A stretch of 34,718 nucleotides of DNA from Microbacteriaceae bacterium (lineage in GTDB: Bacteria > Actinomycetota > Actinomycetes > Actinomycetales > Microbacteriaceae): the NCBI GenBank assembly GCA_003852775.1, contig RDDZ01000078.1, forward strand, positions 1 through 34,718, in the 5' to 3' direction. The notes under the pieces were generated by a model. That model made no database searches and was not told the origin of the DNA. It worked only from the letters and a program-made list of their open reading frames with translations. Positions 15,009 to 25,011 of the stretch are shown here, piece by piece (position 1 is the stretch's first letter; each line of letters starts with the position of its first letter). The position numbers and the translations under genes were made by a program.

Positions 15009-17833
15009 TGCGCGAGCTGTTCGCCGACCGCCACATCGGGACCGACACCGCCGCCCAGAGGACGATGCTCGAGGCGCTCGGCTACCCGAGCGTCGACGCG
15101 CTCGTCGACGCCGCGATCCCCTCGGGCATCCGCGTCGCGGACGACCTCGAGACGACGCTGCCGTCCGCGGCGTCCGAGGTCGAGGCGCTCGCCGAGCTGC
15201 GCGCCCTCGCGCAGCGCAACCGCGTGACCCGTCCCATGATCGGTCTCGGCTACCACGGCACCGTGACGCCCGCCGTCATCCAGCGGAACGTGCTCGAGAA
15301 CCCGAGCTGGTACACGGCGTACACGCCCTACCAGCCCGAGATCTCGCAGGGGCGTCTCGAGGCGCTCATCAACTTCCAGACCATGGTGACCGACCTCACG
15401 GGCCTCGCCACGGCGAACGCGTCGATGCTCGACGAGGGCACGGCCGTCGTCGAGGCGATGCTGCTCGCCCGCCGCGCCTCGCGCGCCGACACGACGACCT
15501 TCCTCGTCGACGTCGACGTGCTGCCGCGGACGCGGGCGCTCCTCGCGCACCGCGCCGAGGCGGTCGGCATCGAGCTCGTCGACACCGACTTCGCGGGCGA
15601 GCTGCCCGAGGCGTTCGGCGCCGTCATCCAGTACCCCGGCGCCTCCGGGCGCCTCTGGAACCCCGCGGATGCGATCGCGCGCGTGCAGGAGGGTGGCGGC
15701 ATCGCGGTGCTCGCGGCCGACCTGCTCGCGCTCGCGCTCATCACCTCGCCCGGAGAGCTCGGAGCGGACGTCGCCGTCGGCACGACCCAGCGCTTCGGGG
15801 TCCCGCTCGGCTTCGGGGGCCCGCACGCGGGCTACATGGCGGTGCGCGCGGGCCTCGAGCGCCAGCTGCCGGGCCGCCTCGTGGGCGTCTCGGTCGACGC
15901 CGCAGGCTACCCGGCCTACCGGCTCTCGCTGCAGACGCGCGAGCAGCACATCCGCCGAGAGAAGGCCACGAGCAACATCTGCACCGCGCAGGTGCTGCTC
16001 GCCGTCATGGCGTCGATGTACGCCGTCTACCACGGTCCCCGTGGCATCAAGGCGATCGCGCACCACGCGAACCGGATGGCGAACCTCGTCGTCGACGCCC
16101 TCACGGACGCGGGCCTCGCGCCCGTGCACGAGCGGTACTTCGACACCGTTCAGGTGCGCGTGCCCGGCCGGGCGGCCGAGGTCGTCGACGCGGCGGAGGC
16201 GGAGGACGTGCTCCTGCGGCTCGTCGACGCCGACACCGTGCAGTTCTCTACCGACGAGACCACGACCTCCGCCGACGCGCTCGTCGTGCTGCGCGCCGTC
16301 CTCGGCGACGCCGCTCCCGCCTCGCTCGGGTTCAAGCCCGTGTCGCGCTCGATCGACCCGGAGCACATGCGGCAGACGGAATATCTCTCGCATCCGGTCT
16401 TCACCACCCACCACTCCGAGACCGGCATGATGCGGTACCTCAAGTACCTCGCCGACAAGGACTACGCGCTCGACCGCGGCATGATCCCGCTCGGCTCGTG
16501 CACCATGAAGCTCAACGCGGCCACCGAGATGGCGGCCGTCACGTGGCCCGAGTTCGCGAACCTGCACCCCCTCGCGCCCGAGGCCCACACGGCGGGGTAC
16601 CGCGAGCTCGTCGGTCAGCTCTCCCGCTGGCTCGCCGACGTCACCGGCTACGACGAGGTGTCGCTCCAGCCCAACGCGGGCAGCCAGGGCGAGCTCGCCG
16701 GCCTCCTCGCCATCCGCGGCTACCACCGCGCGCGCGGTCAGGAGCACCGCACGGTGTGCCTCATCCCGTCGAGCGCCCACGGCACGAACGCCGCGAGCGC
16801 CGTGCTCGCCGGCATGCGCGTCGTCGTCGTCGCGTGCGACGAGCTCGGCAACGTCGACCTCGCCGACCTGCGCGCCAAGGTCGACGAGCACGCCGACGAC
16901 CTCGCCGCGCTCATGGTCACCTACCCCTCGACGCACGGCGTGTACGAGCACGACATCCGCGAGATCACGGACGCCGTGCACGCGGCGGGCGGGCAGGTGT
17001 ACGTCGACGGCGCGAACCTCAACGCCCTGCTCGGCTACGCCCGTTTCGGCGACTTCGGGGGAGACGTCTCGCACCTGAACCTGCACAAGACGTTCTGCAT
17101 CCCGCACGGCGGCGGCGGGCCGGGCGTCGGACCCGTCGCGGCGAAGGCGCACCTCGCGCCGTACCTTCCGGGAGCGGGCGGCGACCCCGACGCGAACCCG
17201 GTGAGCTCGGCCGTCTACGGCAGCCCCAGCATCCTGCCCATCTCGTGGGCGTACGTGCGGATGATGGGCGCCGAGGGGTTGCGCCGCGCGACCGGCGCCG
17301 CCGTGCTCGCCGCGAACTACATCGCGGCGCGCCTGCGCGAGCACTACCCGGTGCTCTACTCGGGCGACAACGGTCTCGTCGCGCACGAGTGCATCCTCGA
17401 CCTGCGACCGCTGCGCGAGGCGACGGGCGTGACCGTCGACGACGTCGCCAAGCGCCTCATCGACTACGGCTTCCACGCGCCGACCATGTCGTTCCCCGTC
17501 GCGGGCACGCTCATGGTCGAGCCGACCGAGTCGGAGGACCTCGCCGAGCTCGACCGCCTCATCGAGGCGATGATCGCCATCAAGGCCGAGGCGGACGCCG
17601 TGGGCGCGGGGGTCTGGCCGAAGGACGACAACCCGCTCGCCAACGCGCCCCACACCGCCGAGTCGGTCATCGCGGGGGAGTGGACGCACCCCTACACCCG
17701 CGAGCAGGCCGTCTACCCCGTGCGCACCCTCGTGCACGGCGGCAAGTACTGGCCGCCCGTGCGCCGCATCGACCAGGCCTACGGGGACCGCAACCTCGTG
17801 TGCGCGTGCCCGCCCGTGGAGGCGTTCGCGTAG
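15008..17833 (+). CDS. gcvP: Glycine dehydrogenase (decarboxylating), P protein
   Basis: A full-length single-chain 941-residue P protein with fused N- and C-terminal halves. It decarboxylates glycine and loads the aminomethyl group onto lipoyl-GcvH. The N-terminus reads FADRHIGTD, and the pyridoxal-phosphate Lys is Lys694 in [29 protein letters not shown] and [13 protein letters not shown] are conserved family segments. ATG 15008 is chosen because it overlaps the gcvH stop; a longer frame to 14678 is the shadow of gcvH. The gene ends ahead of a hairpin at 17876-17895. Confidence 0.97.
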   Translation: MRELFADRHIGTDTAAQRTMLEALGYPSVDALVDAAIPSGIRVADDLETTLPSAASEVEALAELRALAQRNRVTRPMIGLGYHGTVTPAVIQRNVLENPSWYTAYTPYQPEISQGRLEALINFQTMVTDLTGLATANASMLDEGTAVVEAMLLARRASRADTTTFLVDVDVLPRTRALLAHRAEAVGIELVDTDFAGELPEAFGAVIQYPGASGRLWNPADAIARVQEGGGIAVLAADLLALALITSPGELGADVAVGTTQRFGVPLGFGGPHAGYMAVRAGLERQLPGRLVGVSVDAAGYPAYRLSLQTREQHIRREKATSNICTAQVLLAVMASMYAVYHGPRGIKAIAHHANRMANLVVDALTDAGLAPVHERYFDTVQVRVPGRAAEVVDAAEAEDVLLRLVDADTVQFSTDETTTSADALVVLRAVLGDAAPASLGFKPVSRSIDPEHMRQTEYLSHPVFTTHHSETGMMRYLKYLADKDYALDRGMIPLGSCTMKLNAATEMAAVTWPEFANLHPLAPEAHTAGYRELVGQLSRWLADVTGYDEVSLQPNAGSQGELAGLLAIRGYHRARGQEHRTVCLIPSSAHGTNAASAVLAGMRVVVVACDELGNVDLADLRAKVDEHADDLAALMVTYPSTHGVYEHDIREITDAVHAAGGQVYVDGANLNALLGYARFGDFGGDVSHLNLHKTFCIPHGGGGPGVGPVAAKAHLAPYLPGAGGDPDANPVSSAVYGSPSILPISWAYVRMMGAEGLRRATGAAVLAANYIAARLREHYPVLYSGDNGLVAHECILDLRPLREATGVTVDDVAKRLIDYGFHAPTMSFPVAGTLMVEPTESEDLAELDRLIEAMIAIKAEADAVGAGVWPKDDNPLANAPHTAESVIAGEWTHPYTREQAVYPVRTLVHGGKYWPPVRRIDQAYGDRNLVCACPPVEAFA

Positions 17834-17875
17834 GTCATCCGCGGGGCGCGCGGGTGCGGGCTCGGTTCCGAGTCG

Positions 17876-17895
17876 CATGCCCCCGGGCGGGCATG
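17876..17895. terminator. Hairpin between gcvP and the small ORF
   Basis: CATGCCC (17876-17882) and GGGCATG (17889-17895) form a 7-bp stem with a 6-nt loop between the convergent ends of gcvP and the minus-strand 53-codon ORF. No clear U-tract follows in either direction. Confidence 0.5.
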
Positions 17896-17905
17896 ACGTC
17901 TGGGC

Positions 17906-18067
17906 TTACGCGCGGGGCGGAGGCAGATCGAAGCGGACGGCGCCGTCACCGGGCGGGGGCAGCTCGAAGCGGGTGGCTCCGGCAGGGGGAGGGGGCAGGG
18001 CCGGGCCGCTCGCGACCTCCTCGGTCTGCGCCGCGGCCGTCGACTCCCCCGAGTCGGGCTGTGGCAT
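17906..18067 (-). CDS. 53-residue Pro-rich small protein with an internal repeat (candidate)
   Basis: On the minus strand ATG 18067 opens a 53-codon frame starting MPQPDSGEST and ending in an imperfect repeat: ATRFELPPPG, then AVRFDLPPPRA, then stop. The repeated unit RF[E/D]LPPP suggests selection on protein sequence. TTCGAC-N17-TAGACT is placed so that TAGACT (18075-18080) is 7 nt before the ATG, the same leaderless arrangement as other genes here, and a hairpin lies behind the stop. No membrane segment, signal or known family was recognised. It could be a Pro-rich docking peptide or a fortuitous frame in GC-rich DNA. Confidence 0.55.
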   Translation of the reverse strand: MPQPDSGESTAAAQTEEVASGPALPPPPAGATRFELPPPGDGAVRFDLPPPRA

Positions 18068-18121
18068 GCGCGCGAGTCTACGCGCACGCGCACGGGCGTC
18101 GAAGTCCCCTATCGGGGGAGG

Positions 18122-18925
18122 CTACCCGGGGAGGCCGAACAGCTCCGGCCACCAGCCGGCCACGAGCGGGTAGCCCACGAACACGGAGGCGTCGATCGCG
18201 AAGTGCGCCGCGAGGAACGGCAGCAGCCTCCCCGTGCGGTGGTACAGCCACCCGAACGCGAGACCCATGACGAGGTTGCCGATGAACGCGCCTGGCCCCT
18301 GGTACAGGTGGTACGTCGCGCGCAGCACCGAGGTCGCCACGATGATGCCCCACGGACCCCACCCGAGCCGCCGCAGGCGCTCGAAGAGGTAGCCGAGCAC
18401 GACGAACTCCTCCTGGACGGCGGCGCGCGCCGCCGAGAGCAGGAGCACGGGCACGGTCCACCAGTGGTCGCCGAGGCCGCCCGGGTTCACCAGCACGAAG
18501 AGCCCGAGCGCGCGGCCGAGGGCGTAGAAGGCGAGCCCGGGGATCCCGATCGCGAGCACGAGCCCGACGCCCCAGGCGACGTCGCGGACGCGTCGCGTGC
18601 CGTCGAGCCCGAGGGCCGCGAGGTGCGGCCGACGCGGAGACCACAGCAGGTAGCAGACGAGCAGCACGGGGGCGAGCGCGAACGCGATCGACAGCAGCTG
18701 ATAGATGAGGTCGAAGACCTCGCGGTCGCTGCGGGACGGGTTGAGCGTCGCCGTCTGGTTCCCGAGCGACACCTCACTCGTGAGGCGGTAGGCGAGCGCG
18801 ACGATCGCGTACACCGCCGACTGGCCGAGCCCGAGCGCGAGCACGATCGCGATCTCCCAGCGGATGCGGGCGCGCGTGAGAGGGGGCGTCGCGTCGGATG
18901 GCGCGGCGGGGGCGACGGTGCTCAT
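18122..18925 (-). CDS. CPBP family intramembrane metalloprotease (CAAX protease-like)
   Basis: The 267-residue membrane protein has about seven hydrophobic segments and the conserved elements of the CPBP/Abi family: Glu172-Glu173 (QEEFVVLGYLFERL), His206 (RATYHLYQG) and His241 with Asp (AAHFAIDASV). These correspond to the glutamate and histidine metal ligands of the Rce1-like fold. The usual EExxxR is altered (EEFVVLG), but a downstream Arg is present. Substrate is unknown. The ATG overlaps the upstream DCC gene stop by 4 bp, so the two are made together. Confidence 0.88.
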   Translation of the reverse strand: MSTVAPAAPSDATPPLTRARIRWEIAIVLALGLGQSAVYAIVALAYRLTSEVSLGNQTATLNPSRSDREVFDLIYQLLSIAFALAPVLLVCYLLWSPRRPHLAALGLDGTRRVRDVAWGVGLVLAIGIPGLAFYALGRALGLFVLVNPGGLGDHWWTVPVLLLSAARAAVQEEFVVLGYLFERLRRLGWGPWGIIVATSVLRATYHLYQGPGAFIGNLVMGLAFGWLYHRTGRLLPFLAAHFAIDASVFVGYPLVAGWWPELFGLPG

Positions 18926-19335
18926 CCGCGCTCCGAGGGCGGCAGCGCGCACGCGGGGGTGCCGCCGGGGAGCCGGTGCCGGTTGGCGGAGATGATGGCG
19001 TAGCCGAGCCAGGCGGCCCACGAGAAGGGGGGCGTCGCGACGAGCCAGCCGGCGAACCGCCACCAGGGTCCGCGCTGGATGCGCAGGAGCGCCGAGAAGG
19101 CGAGGTGCCCGCCGAGCTGATGCGTCGGGGCGATGTACCACGCGTAGCGGGTGACGTCGTGCTCGTCGAGGCCGAGCTCGGCGTAGTCGATCCACTGGTA
19201 GGGCAGCGCCTCGGGGAACCGGGGCAGGACCTTCCGCAGCCGCTCCACCCACGTCGTGCAGAAGGCGCAGTCGCCGTCGTACACGAGCACCGGCCGGGTG
19301 CGGGGGAGAGGCACGCGCGCGGTGGTCACGGGCAC
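18922..19335 (-). CDS. DCC family thiol-disulfide oxidoreductase-like protein (DUF393)
   Basis: About 137 residues with the DCC hallmark YDGDCAFC (Cys23 and Cys26 if GTG 19335 is the start) followed by a thioredoxin-like helix. Later parts include ALPYQWIDY, a mid-protein AFSALLRIQRGPWWRFAGWLV and the end ANRHRLPGGTPACALP. The reaction of this family is not established. The start is uncertain: GTG at 19335 or 19329 are both possible, and TAACAT lies just upstream. Longer frames to 19482 or 19687 lack support. It is the first gene of a pair with the CPBP protease. Confidence 0.82.
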   Translation of the reverse strand: MPVTTARVPLPRTRPVLVYDGDCAFCTTWVERLRKVLPRFPEALPYQWIDYAELGLDEHDVTRYAWYIAPTHQLGGHLAFSALLRIQRGPWWRFAGWLVATPPFSWAAWLGYAIISANRHRLPGGTPACALPPSERG

Positions 19336-19487
19336 CGATGTTACGCGCCTGGAAAGCGAAGATTCCGCGCAGATTCGCGCTTCGACGCAACACCTGAGCA
19401 TCCGCTGCAACGGGAGTGCGCGTTGTGCGACTTCGCGCATGAATCCCGCGTCGCGGTTTCCTCCATGTAACGATTCCGCCATCCGGT

Positions 19488-19516
19488 TTGGCGGTCGCCT
19501 GAACGCGACTTAAGGT
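19488..19516 (+). promoter_or_regulatory. Promoter of the peptide ABC transporter operon
   Basis: TTGGCG (19488-19493), a 17-nt spacer and TAAGGT (19511-19516) form a plausible sigma-70-type promoter about 62 bases ahead of the binding-protein start. That start also has a strong AGGAGG (19569-19574) ribosome site. The remaining intergenic DNA (19336-19578) shows no gene. Confidence 0.5.
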
Positions 19517-19578
19517 TTCAGCAACACCGCCATGCGCGCGCATGCCCGCATGGCGTCCCATTGTGTACAGGAGGAACC

Positions 19579-21201
19579 GTGCGAATCTCTCGCATCGCAG
19601 CAGCAGCCGGAGGCGTCGCAGTCGCCGCCGCGCTCGTCCTCTCCGGATGCTCGTCGGACAACGGCGGCAACGGAGGAGGATCGGCATCGTCCGGCGTCGT
19701 CAACGTCGCCTGGTCGGAGCCGGAGAACCCGCTGATCCCGGCCAACACCAACGAGGTGAACGGCGGCCAGGTTCTCAACAACATGTTCGCTGGACTCGTC
19801 TACTACAAGGCCGACGGCTCGTGGGACTACGACGCCGCCGAGTCGATCGAGTCGGAGGACTACAAGACGTGGACCGTCAAGCTCAAGGCTGACCAGAAGT
19901 TCTCGGACGGCACCCCGGTCAACGCCGAGTCGTTCGTCAACGCCTGGCAGTGGGCTGCTGCCGACCCGGAGCTCCTGAACCAGTGGTGGTTCATCGACGC
20001 GATCGCGTTCGAGGGCGGCACCTACGACGGTGGCGAGAACACCCTCGCGCTCGAGGTCATCGACGAGACCACCTTCACGGTCGAGCTCGCCGAGCCGCGC
20101 GCCGACTTCCCGGTCGCCCTCGGCTACACGGTCTTCTTCCCGCTCCCCGAGGTCTTCTTCGAGGACCCCGAGGCCTTCGGTGAGGCCCCCATCGGCAACG
20201 GCCCCTACAAGCTCGGCGAGGACGGCTGGGTGCACGGCGAGAGCCTCCACCTCGTCCCGAACGAGACCTACAACGGCCCGCGCAAGGCCCAGAACGGCGG
20301 CCTGAACTTCAAGGTCTACGCGACGCTCGACGCCGCCTACGCCGACCTGCTCTCGGACAACGTCGACATCGTCGACTCGGTCCCGACGAGCGCGCTGGCG
20401 ACCTTCAAGGACGACCTCGGCGACCGCGCCGTGGAGCAGGCCTCGGCCGTGTTCCAGTCGTTCACGATCCAGCCGACCCTCGAGGGCTTCGCGTACGACG
20501 AGGAGGGCAAGCTCCGTCGTGCCGCCATCTCGCACGCGATCAACCGCGCCGAGATCACCGAGGTCATCTTCCAGGGCACCCGCACCCCCGCCGAGGACTT
20601 CACCTCGCCGGTCATCGCGGGCTTCGACCCGGAGGCCGTCGAGGGCTCCGAGGTCATGGAGTTCGACCCGGAGAAGGCCAAGGAGCTGTGGGCGCAGGCT
20701 GACGCCATCCGTCCCTGGAGCGGCACCTTCCAGCTCGCCTACAACGCCGACGGCGGCCACCAGGAGTGGGTCGACGCGACGGTGAACTCGATCAAGAACG
20801 TGCTCGGCATCGACGCGGTGGGCCTGCCCTACCCCGACTTCGCCGGTCTCCGCACCGAGGTCAACGACCGCACCATCAAGTCGGCGTTCCGCACCGGTTG
20901 GCAGTTCGACTTCCCGTCGGCCGCCAACATCCTCGGCGCGCTCTACGTGACCGGTTCGGGCTCGAACGACGCGGACTACTCGAACCCCGAGTTCGACAAG
21001 CTGTTCCGCGCCGGCCTCGCCGCGATCGACCAGGACGAGCAGTCCGACCTGTTCAACCAGTCGCAGAAGTACCTCTTCGAGGACCTTCCCGCGATCCCGC
21101 TGTGGTACGGCTCGGTGACCGCCGGCTACTCGACCCTCGTCGACAACGTCGAGTTCGGTTGGGACAGCTGGCCGATCCTGCACGAGATCACCAAGGGCTG
21201 A
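19579..21201 (+). CDS. Peptide/solute ABC transporter substrate-binding lipoprotein (family 5)
   Basis: The 540-residue precursor has a positively charged start, a hydrophobic stretch and lipobox LSGC with Cys24, followed by a Gly/Ser-rich linker. The mature part follows the SBP family 5 (OppA/DppA) pattern: NMFAGLVYY, WTVKLKADQKFSDGTPVNAESFVNAW, APIGNGPYKL, LRRAISHAIN and AEDFTSPV. GTG 19579 follows AGGAGG by four bases and is preferred over an earlier in-frame ATG at 19561. It captures oligopeptides or similar solutes outside the membrane for the permeases and ATPase encoded downstream. Confidence 0.95.
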   Translation: MRISRIAAAAGGVAVAAALVLSGCSSDNGGNGGGSASSGVVNVAWSEPENPLIPANTNEVNGGQVLNNMFAGLVYYKADGSWDYDAAESIESEDYKTWTVKLKADQKFSDGTPVNAESFVNAWQWAAADPELLNQWWFIDAIAFEGGTYDGGENTLALEVIDETTFTVELAEPRADFPVALGYTVFFPLPEVFFEDPEAFGEAPIGNGPYKLGEDGWVHGESLHLVPNETYNGPRKAQNGGLNFKVYATLDAAYADLLSDNVDIVDSVPTSALATFKDDLGDRAVEQASAVFQSFTIQPTLEGFAYDEEGKLRRAAISHAINRAEITEVIFQGTRTPAEDFTSPVIAGFDPEAVEGSEVMEFDPEKAKELWAQADAIRPWSGTFQLAYNADGGHQEWVDATVNSIKNVLGIDAVGLPYPDFAGLRTEVNDRTIKSAFRTGWQFDFPSAANILGALYVTGSGSNDADYSNPEFDKLFRAGLAAIDQDEQSDLFNQSQKYLFEDLPAIPLWYGSVTAGYSTLVDNVEFGWDSWPILHEITKG

Positions 21202-21220
21202 TCCAGCTCATCAACACGCA

Positions 21221-21255
21221 CTGTGGGGCGGCGTCGCTTCGGCGCCGCCCCACAG
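21221..21255 (+). terminator. Intra-operon hairpin after the binding-protein gene
   Basis: A perfect 13-bp stem (CTGTGGGGCGGCG with CGCCGCCCCACAG) closes a 9-nt loop, with a short T-run (ATTTTT, about 21270) 15 nt later. Between a binding protein and its permeases such a hairpin usually gives partial termination or 3'-end protection, so that more binding protein is made. Confidence 0.75.
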
Positions 21256-21294
21256 GGTGCGTACCGCTCATTTTTCTGAAACCCTGAACTCCTC

Positions 21295-22224
21295 ATGATC
21301 TGGTACATCGTCAGGCGCCTTCTGCAGGGCATCCCGGTGTTCTTCGGGTCGACGTTCATCATCTTCACGATGGTGTTCGCGATGCCGGGCAACCCCGTGC
21401 TCCGCATGTTCGGCGACCGCACTCCCTCCCCCCAGCAGATCGCGGCGCTCGAGGAGAAGTTCCACCTCGACCAGCCCTTCCTGTCCCGCTACTTCCTCTA
21501 CCTGGGCGACGTCCTCCAGGGCGACCTGGGCACGACCTACGCCGGCCAGTCGGTCAACGAGATCCTCGCGCGCACCTTCCCCACCACGCTGCGGCTCGCG
21601 CTCCTCGCCGTGCTCATCCAGCTGATCATCGGCGTCCTCGCCGGTCTCATCTCGGGCCTGCGCAAGGGCGGCATCTTCGACAACGCCACCCTGCTCATCA
21701 CGCTCGTCATCATCTCGATGCCGGTCTTCGTCTTCGCGTTCGTCGCGCAGTGGATCTTCGGCATCAACCTCGGCTGGTTCCGACCCACCGTGGGCGCAGG
21801 CGCTCCATGGAGCGATCTGATACTCCCGGCCATCGTGCTCGCCGGTCTCAACATGGCCTACGTCGTGCGCCTCACGCGCGCGTCCGTCATCGAGACCAAC
21901 CAGAACGACTTCGTCCGCATGGCGTACGGCAAGGGTCTGTCGCGAGGGCGCGTCATCCCCGTGCACGTGCTCCGCAACTCGATGATCCCCGTCACGACGA
22001 ACCTGGCCGCCGACTTCGGCATCCTGATCGTCGGTGCGACCGTCACCGAGGGCATCTTCAACGTGCCGGGCGTCGGCAACGAACTGTTCAAGGCGATCAA
22101 CCGCCACGACACCCCCGAGATCGTGTCGATCGTCACGATCCTCGTCATCGTGTACGTGCTCGTGAACATCGCCATCGACCTCCTCTACGGAGTGCTCGAC
22201 CCGAGGATCCGCTATGTCAAGTAA
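21295..22224 (+). CDS. Peptide ABC transporter permease (DppB/OppB type)
   Basis: A 309-residue permease starting MIWYIVRRLLQGIPVFFGSTFIIF. It has the N-terminal helix and GDLGTTY segment typical of DppB, about six transmembrane helices and the EAA-like cytoplasmic loop DFVRMAYGKGLSRGRVIPVHVLRNS that contacts the ATPase. The ATG follows the attenuator hairpin; the gene overlaps the next permease by 11 bases. Confidence 0.95.
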   Translation: MIWYIVRRLLQGIPVFFGSTFIIFTMVFAMPGNPVLRMFGDRTPSPQQIAALEEKFHLDQPFLSRYFLYLGDVLQGDLGTTYAGQSVNEILARTFPTTLRLALLAVLIQLIIGVLAGLISGLRKGGIFDNATLLITLVIISMPVFVFAFVAQWIFGINLGWFRPTVGAGAPWSDLILPAIVLAGLNMAYVVRLTRASVIETNQNDFVRMAYGKGLSRGRVIPVHVLRNSMIPVTTNLAADFGILIVGATVTEGIFNVPGVGNELFKAINRHDTPEIVSIVTILVIVYVLVNIAIDLLYGVLDPRIRYVK

Positions 22225-23220
22225 GAACCCCGTCCGCACCGCCCCCCACTTCGTCGCCGAGGTCGACGAGGGCGGGCTCGGTGCCGTCGACGCGGTGCGC
22301 GTGAGCGACCGCAAGTCGAACCTCTGGCTCGACGCCTGGCGCGACCTGCGCAGCCGCTGGATGTTCTGGGTCTCGGCCGTCGTCATCGCGTTCATCGTGT
22401 TCGTCGCGTTCTTCCCGGGCGTCTTCACCGACGTGCCGCCGAACTCGAACTGCATCCTGAGCATCCAGAACGAGCAGCAGGCCGAGGAGTTCGGTCTGCC
22501 GATCGGCACCCGCGTCTCCGACCACGGCCCCATCCCGGGTCACCCGCTCGGCTTCACCAAGCAGGGCTGCGACGTGTTCTCGCGCATCGTGCACGGCACG
22601 AGCACCTCGCTCTCGGTCGGCGTCATCGTGACCGTGCTCGTCGCGTTCATGGGCATCGTGATCGGCGCGTTCGCCGGCTACTTCGGCGGCTGGATCGACT
22701 CGCTCCTGATGCGCCTCGGCGACATCTTCTTCGCGATCCCCTACATCCTCGCGGCCGTCGTGATCATGTCGATGTTCCTGCACGACCGGAACATCTGGGT
22801 GATCTCGCTCGCGATCGGGTTCTTCAGCTGGCCATCCACGGCCCGCATCCTGAGATCCGAGGTGCTGAGGGTCAGGAACCTCGACTACGTCATGGCGTCG
22901 GAGGCGATCGGCCTGTCGAAGGTGCGCACGATGTTCACGCACGTGCTGCCCAACTCGATCGCGCCCGTCATCATCATCTCGACGGTGGGTCTCGCGGGCG
23001 CCATCACGGCCGAGGCGACGCTCTCGTTCCTCGGCGTCGGCCTGCCCAACAACCTGTTCATGTCGTGGGGCAACGACATCTCGGCGGCTCAGACGAGCCT
23101 CCGCACGGCGCCGTTCACCCTCATCTACCCGTCGATCGCCCTGTCGATCACCGTGCTGGCGTTCATCATGCTCGGTGAGACGGTGCGCGACGCGCTCGAC
23201 CCGAAGGCGAGGGCCACCCG

Positions 23221-23224
<4 letters not shown>
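22214..23224 (+). CDS. Peptide ABC transporter permease (DppC/OppC type)
   Basis: A 336-residue permease with a roughly 45-residue cytoplasmic N-terminus, first helix near 50-70, and the EAA-like loop DYVMASEAIGLSKVRTMFTHVLPNS. Between the first and second helices is an enlarged outer loop (about 72-125) carrying two Cys (SNCILS and KQGCDVF) that could form a disulfide. It pairs with the upstream DppB-type permease. Its stop overlaps the GTG start of the ATPase gene. Confidence 0.95.
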
Positions 23225-24942
<1,718 letters not shown>

Positions 24943-24960
24943 GCGCACTTCGCCGACCCC

Positions 24961-24991
24961 GGGCCGTCGCCGCGTCACGCGGCGGCGGCCC
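24961..24991 (+). terminator. GC-rich hairpin after the ABC ATPase gene
   Basis: GGGCCGTCGCCGC (24961-24973) pairs with GCGGCGGCGGCCC (24979-24991) with one G-U wobble and a 5-nt loop. No U-run follows. It separates the transporter operon from the second binding-protein gene, which has its own -10 box. Confidence 0.65.
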
Positions 24992-24998
24992 CTCGTCG

Positions 24999-25004
24999 TA
25001 GGGT
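24999..25004 (+). promoter_or_regulatory. -10 box of the second binding-protein gene
   Basis: TAGGGT ends 7 nt before GTG 25012, fitting transcription start at the initiation codon. Confidence 0.45.
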
Positions 25005-25011
25005 GGAGCGG

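Noticed and set aside
14918-17878. Open frame of 986 codons on the minus strand opposite gcvP
   Set aside because: It is a shadow created by GC-rich codon bias; composition is Arg/Val/Glu/Asp-rich with no motif, and gcvP is unmistakable.
19510-21183. 557-codon minus-strand frame opposite the first binding protein
   Set aside because: Low-complexity Val/Asp/Gly-rich shadow of a gene with signal peptide, lipobox and family 5 motifs.
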